Of a stretch of DNA of 17,690 bases, positions 14,318-17,690 are shown piece by piece. The position numbers and the translations under genes were made by a program. Position 1 is the first letter of the stretch. Each line of letters begins with the position of its first letter. The notes under the pieces were generated by a model. It worked only from the letters and a program-made list of their open reading frames with translations, made no database searches and was not told the DNA's origin. Origin of the DNA: Actinomycetes bacterium (GTDB lineage: Bacteria; Actinomycetota; Actinomycetes; Mycobacteriales; Mycobacteriaceae); NCBI GenBank assembly GCA_023415515.1, contig JAEZKH010000178.1, forward strand, positions 1-17,690. Direction: 5' to 3'.

Positions 14318-17300
14318 ACAGTTCCACTTGTCCCGGCTGCAGGTCATCAACTGGGGCGTGTTCGACGGCTACCACTCGATCCCGTTCAGCAAGGGCGGCG
14401 CCCTGATCGCCGGCGCCTCCGGCAGCGGCAAATCCTCACTGCTGGACGCGATCTCGCTCGGTTTCCTGCCGTTCAACCGTCGCAACTTCAACGCCTCCGG
14501 CGACAACACCGCCGCCGGATCCAGCGCCGGCCGCCGCACGGTCGACAAGTACGTCCGCGGCGCCTGGGGCCAGCGGTCCGACGGCGGCACCAGTCGCGTC
14601 ATGTACCTGCGCGGCGAAGGCACCGCCTGGTCGGCCGTCGCCGTCACCTACACCAGCGAGTCCGGGCGCACCGTCACCGGCCTGGTCCTCAAGTGGCTCA
14701 CCGGCGAATCCCGTAACGACTCGTCGAGTCGCTTCGTCCTCGGCGACGGCGACCTCGACATCGAGGACGTCTGCAACCGCTGGGCCGCAGGCCGTTTCGA
14801 CTCCAGCGTCTTCAAGGAGGACTGGCGGTTCACCACCAAGGTCGAATCGCAGTACCTTGCGCAGCTGTACGCCACCATCGGCATCCGCGCCTCCGACGCC
14901 GCCCAGCAGCTGCTCGGCAAGGCCAAGTCGCTGAAAAGCGTTGGCGGACTGGAGCAGTTCGTCCGCGAGTTCATGCTCGACGAACCCGACAGCCTGGCCC
15001 GGCTGCCCGAGGCGCTCAAGCAGATCGACCCTCTGGTCGAGGCCCGCGAACTGCTGGCGGTCGCGCAGAAGAAGCGCAAGATCCTCGGCGACATCGAGGC
15101 CATCCAGCAGCGCTACGCCTCCGAGTCGACCGACCTCGGCATCATCGACCTCGTCGACGCGGCGATGGTGCGCGCGTTCACCGACCATGTTCGCCTCGCG
15201 CAGTGCCCTACCAAGATCGAGACGCTCGACAGCACCATCGACCAGCTGGAGAACGAGTACGAGGACGTCACCCGGTCGCTGAATCTGGCCAAGGCCGAGG
15301 CGGATTCGCTCAATGCGCAGATCAGCGGATCCAGCGCCAACATCGCGCCGCTGCAGTCGCAGGTGACCGCCGCCGAAGCCGAGGCCGAGCAGGTGGAGCG
15401 GCGCCGCTCGGCCTACGAGGACCTGCTCGCCGCCCAGGACATCGACGTCCCGGAGACCGCCGACGAGTTCTGGAACCTGCGGGAGGAACTGCTCGCCGAG
15501 GCCACCGAACTGCTCGCCAAGGTGGAACGCAACCGCGAGGCGTCCACCGACGCCGAGTACGCGCAGAAGTCGGCGCGTATCGCCCGCGACGCCGCCGCCA
15601 AGGAACTCAAGCGCGTCGAGCACGTCGGCTCCGCGCTGCCGGAGTTCGCCCTCGCGATGCGCGACCGCATCAGCGCCGAGGTCGGCGTCGCCCCCGCCGA
15701 GCTGCCCTACATCGCCGAGCTGCTCGACCTCAGGCCCGATCAGAGCCGCTGGCGCTTGGCGGTCGAGAAGGTGCTGCGCGGCGCGGGCCTGCGGCTGCTG
15801 GTACCCGACCAGCACTGGGAGAAGGTGCTGCGGTTCGTCAACGACACCGACATGCGCGGGCGGCTGCAGCTGCACCATGTCCGGACCAAGATGCTCGGCG
15901 CCGAGCCCATCGACCCCGAGCCGAACACGTTGGCGGGCAAGCTGTTCGCCGTCGACCCCGCCCATCCGTGCGCGGCCGAGGCCGTCGACGTCATCACCCA
16001 TGCCGGCGACCACGTCTGCGTCGACACCCCCGACGTGTTCTCGCGCTTCCGCCGCGCGGTCACCGACACCGGCTTGTACAAGGACTCCGACCGGCTCGCC
16101 GTGAAGGACGACCGGCGGCCGGTCAAGCAGTCCGAGTACCTCTATCAAGGCGACGTCACCGCCAAGATCAACGCGCTGACAATGGAACTGGCCGCCGCGG
16201 AAGAGGCGTACCACAAGGCCCGTCGTGTCGCCGACGACATCGCCGCGCAGCGCCAGCAGTGGCGTGACCGCGCCGCGGCGTGCAAGGCGATCTGCGAGCA
16301 GTACCCGCAGTGGAGCCAGATCGACACCGAGACCGCCGACGGTCACGCCGAGCGACTGCGCGAGCAATACGAGCTGCTGATGGCCGAGAACCCCGACCTC
16401 GACGCGTTGAATGCGCGCGCCGACGAATGCTGGTCGCAGATCCAGAAATTCATGACGCGCCGCGGTGCGATCCAGACCCGCCGCGACAGCCTCGACGAGC
16501 GCCGCACCCGGCTGCTGGAACTGCAGGACCGGCTGTCGCCGGCGTTCGTGTCGGAGCCGCTGACCGAATTGCTGCGCCGCTACGCCGCCGCCATTCCGGT
16601 GTCGTTGGAGCTGCTGGACCCCGAACCGCACCGCGAGGCGTTGTTCACCGCGATCAAGAAGGAACGCGAGCAACTGCGGGAGAGCCGGCGCCGCTCCTAC
16701 GACGAGTTGGCCCGCATTCTCAACACATTCGACACGTCGTTCCCTGACGCGATCCCCAACGACAGCGACGACTTCGACGAGCGGGTGCACGACTACGTCG
16801 CGCTGTGCAAACACATCGACGAGCGTGAACTGCCCGAGGCCTACGAGCGGATGATGCGGCTCGTCACCGAGCAGGCCCCGGACGCGATCCTGACGCTGCA
16901 TCGCGTCGCCGAGCAGGAGGCGCGACGGATCGCCGAGCAGATCGACCGCGTCAATACCGGTCTGGGAGCGGTGGAGTTCAACCGCGGCACCCGCCTGACG
17001 CTGCGCGCCACCCCGAGGAACCTGGCCGCAGTCGACAAGCTCACCGAGATCGTGCGGTCCATCTCGCGGCGCATCGCCGAGGTGGGGTTGGGCGACAAGC
17101 AGGCGATCCTCGATCAGTACGCCGACATCCTGCGGCTGCGCAACCGGCTGGCGTCGTCGGCGCCGGAAGACAAGGCGTGGACGCGCGACGCGCTGGATGT
17201 GCGCAACCGGTTCATGTTCGACTGCGCGGAGTGGGACATCGCCACCGACGAGTTGATCCGCACGCACAGCAATGCCGGCGACAACTCCGGCGGCGAGCAG

Positions 17301-17669
17301 GAGAAGCTGATGGCGTTCTGTCTCGCGGGCGCGTTGAGCTTCAACCTGGCCAGCCCCGAAAGTTCCGATAACACACCGGTGTTCGCGCAGTTGATGCTCG
17401 ACGAGGCGTTCAGCAAGTCCGATCCGCAGTTCGCGCAGCAGGCGCTGTCGGCGTTCCGCAAGTTCGGCTTCCAGCTGGTGATCGTGGCGACGGTGCAGAA
17501 CGCGACGACGATTCAGCCGTACATCGACAGCGTGGTGATGGTGTCGAGGACCGAGGCCACCGGCCGCAACGCCCGTCCGGTTGCGACCGTGGCGACGCGG
17601 ACGATCTCGGAATTCAGTTCACTGCGGCAGGAGATGCGCTCGAGCGCGAAGGTTCCCGCCGGGGTGTGA
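14307..17669 (+). CDS. jetC: Wadjet JetC / EptC (MukB-like SMC ATPase)
   Basis: This is a 1120-residue SMC-like ATPase, the DNA loop-extruding motor of Wadjet. The TTG start at 14307 lies inside the end of jetB, with GAGGAAG nine bases upstream. Walker A is GASGSGKS (36-43), after SRLQVINWGVFDGYHSIPF, which is typical of MukB-like heads. The ABC signature is NSGGEQEKL (993-1001). Walker B is LMLDEAFSKSD (1029-1039), with Asp1032 and Glu1033. Between the heads lie long charged coiled-coil arms (about 250-410 and 620-920) and a central hinge-like globular region around 450-600. The length and order match the COG4913-type proteins of EptABCD/JetABCD. In mycobacteria EptC has been linked to restriction of incoming plasmids. 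The protein appears complete and catalytically competent. Confidence 0.95.
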   Translation: MTTEQFHLSRLQVINWGVFDGYHSIPFSKGGALIAGASGSGKSSLLDAISLGFLPFNRRNFNASGDNTAAGSSAGRRTVDKYVRGAWGQRSDGGTSRVMYLRGEGTAWSAVAVTYTSESGRTVTGLVLKWLTGESRNDSSSRFVLGDGDLDIEDVCNRWAAGRFDSSVFKEDWRFTTKVESQYLAQLYATIGIRASDAAQQLLGKAKSLKSVGGLEQFVREFMLDEPDSLARLPEALKQIDPLVEARELLAVAQKKRKILGDIEAIQQRYASESTDLGIIDLVDAAMVRAFTDHVRLAQCPTKIETLDSTIDQLENEYEDVTRSLNLAKAEADSLNAQISGSSANIAPLQSQVTAAEAEAEQVERRRSAYEDLLAAQDIDVPETADEFWNLREELLAEATELLAKVERNREASTDAEYAQKSARIARDAAAKELKRVEHVGSALPEFALAMRDRISAEVGVAPAELPYIAELLDLRPDQSRWRLAVEKVLRGAGLRLLVPDQHWEKVLRFVNDTDMRGRLQLHHVRTKMLGAEPIDPEPNTLAGKLFAVDPAHPCAAEAVDVITHAGDHVCVDTPDVFSRFRRAVTDTGLYKDSDRLAVKDDRRPVKQSEYLYQGDVTAKINALTMELAAAEEAYHKARRVADDIAAQRQQWRDRAAACKAICEQYPQWSQIDTETADGHAERLREQYELLMAENPDLDALNARADECWSQIQKFMTRRGAIQTRRDSLDERRTRLLELQDRLSPAFVSEPLTELLRRYAAAIPVSLELLDPEPHREALFTAIKKEREQLRESRRRSYDELARILNTFDTSFPDAIPNDSDDFDERVHDYVALCKHIDERELPEAYERMMRLVTEQAPDAILTLHRVAEQEARRIAEQIDRVNTGLGAVEFNRGTRLTLRATPRNLAAVDKLTEIVRSISRRIAEVGLGDKQAILDQYADILRLRNRLASSAPEDKAWTRDALDVRNRFMFDCAEWDIATDELIRTHSNAGDNSGGEQEKLMAFCLAGALSFNLASPESSDNTPVFAQLMLDEAFSKSDPQFAQQALSAFRKFGFQLVIVATVQNATTIQPYIDSVVMVSRTEATGRNARPVATVATRTISEFSSLRQEMRSSAKVPAGV

Positions 17670-17690
17670 CCGGGCCGCGTAAGTTAGCGG

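Noticed and set aside
14436..17267. 943-codon open frame antisense to jetC
   Set aside because: Compositional shadow of a GC-rich SMC gene; repetitive Gly/Val/Leu/Arg content without a domain.

Overview
The window most likely comes from a Mycobacterium/Mycolicibacterium-type actinobacterium. The clearest anchor is a 431-codon citrate synthase at 2547-3842 on the plus strand. Its length and sequence fit mycobacterial GltA2 closely. The flanking genes are GC-rich and use GTG and TTG starts. This is an inference from recognised proteins; no search was run.

Left end (1-2250): on the minus strand, a small MazG/phosphoribosyl-ATP pyrophosphohydrolase-like gene is coupled by an ATGA overlap to a large RecF/SbcC-type AAA ATPase that runs off the left edge. 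On the plus strand, a truncated and frameshifted remnant of an AsnB-type asparagine synthetase precedes gltA.

Middle (about 3.85-11.2 kb): this is a less GC-rich insert with island character. Its core is a four-gene minus-strand operon, 9275 down to 4598. It encodes an McrB-like AAA+ ATPase, a DUF2357/PD-(D/E)XK nuclease, a cytosine-5 DNA methyltransferase and a Vsr-type T:G mismatch endonuclease. I read it as a LlaJI-like (McrBC-related) restriction-modification system with its own repair nuclease. Downstream is a small two-repeat Cys-rich gene. Upstream lie two wrecks: a decayed second copy of the MazG-like/ATPase junction (9573-10112) and the C-terminal part of a frameshifted PD-(D/E)XK nuclease gene (10113-10765).

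Right end (11.25-17.69 kb): a secreted DsbA/thioredoxin-fold protein on the minus strand diverges from three overlapping plus-strand genes. These encode DUF3375, DUF4194 and a 1120-residue MukB-like SMC ATPase, that is jetA-jetB-jetC of a Wadjet/EptABCD anti-plasmid system. The expected nuclease gene jetD would begin at or just beyond the right edge, which is 21 bases after jetC.

Taken together, this is a defence-gene neighbourhood around a housekeeping gene. It holds two recognisable systems (LlaJI-like R-M plus Vsr, and Wadjet), a less characterised ATPase plus MazG-like pair present once apparently intact and once decayed, and remnants of other genes. The best candidate for an undescribed system is the MazG-like/ATPase pair at the left edge.
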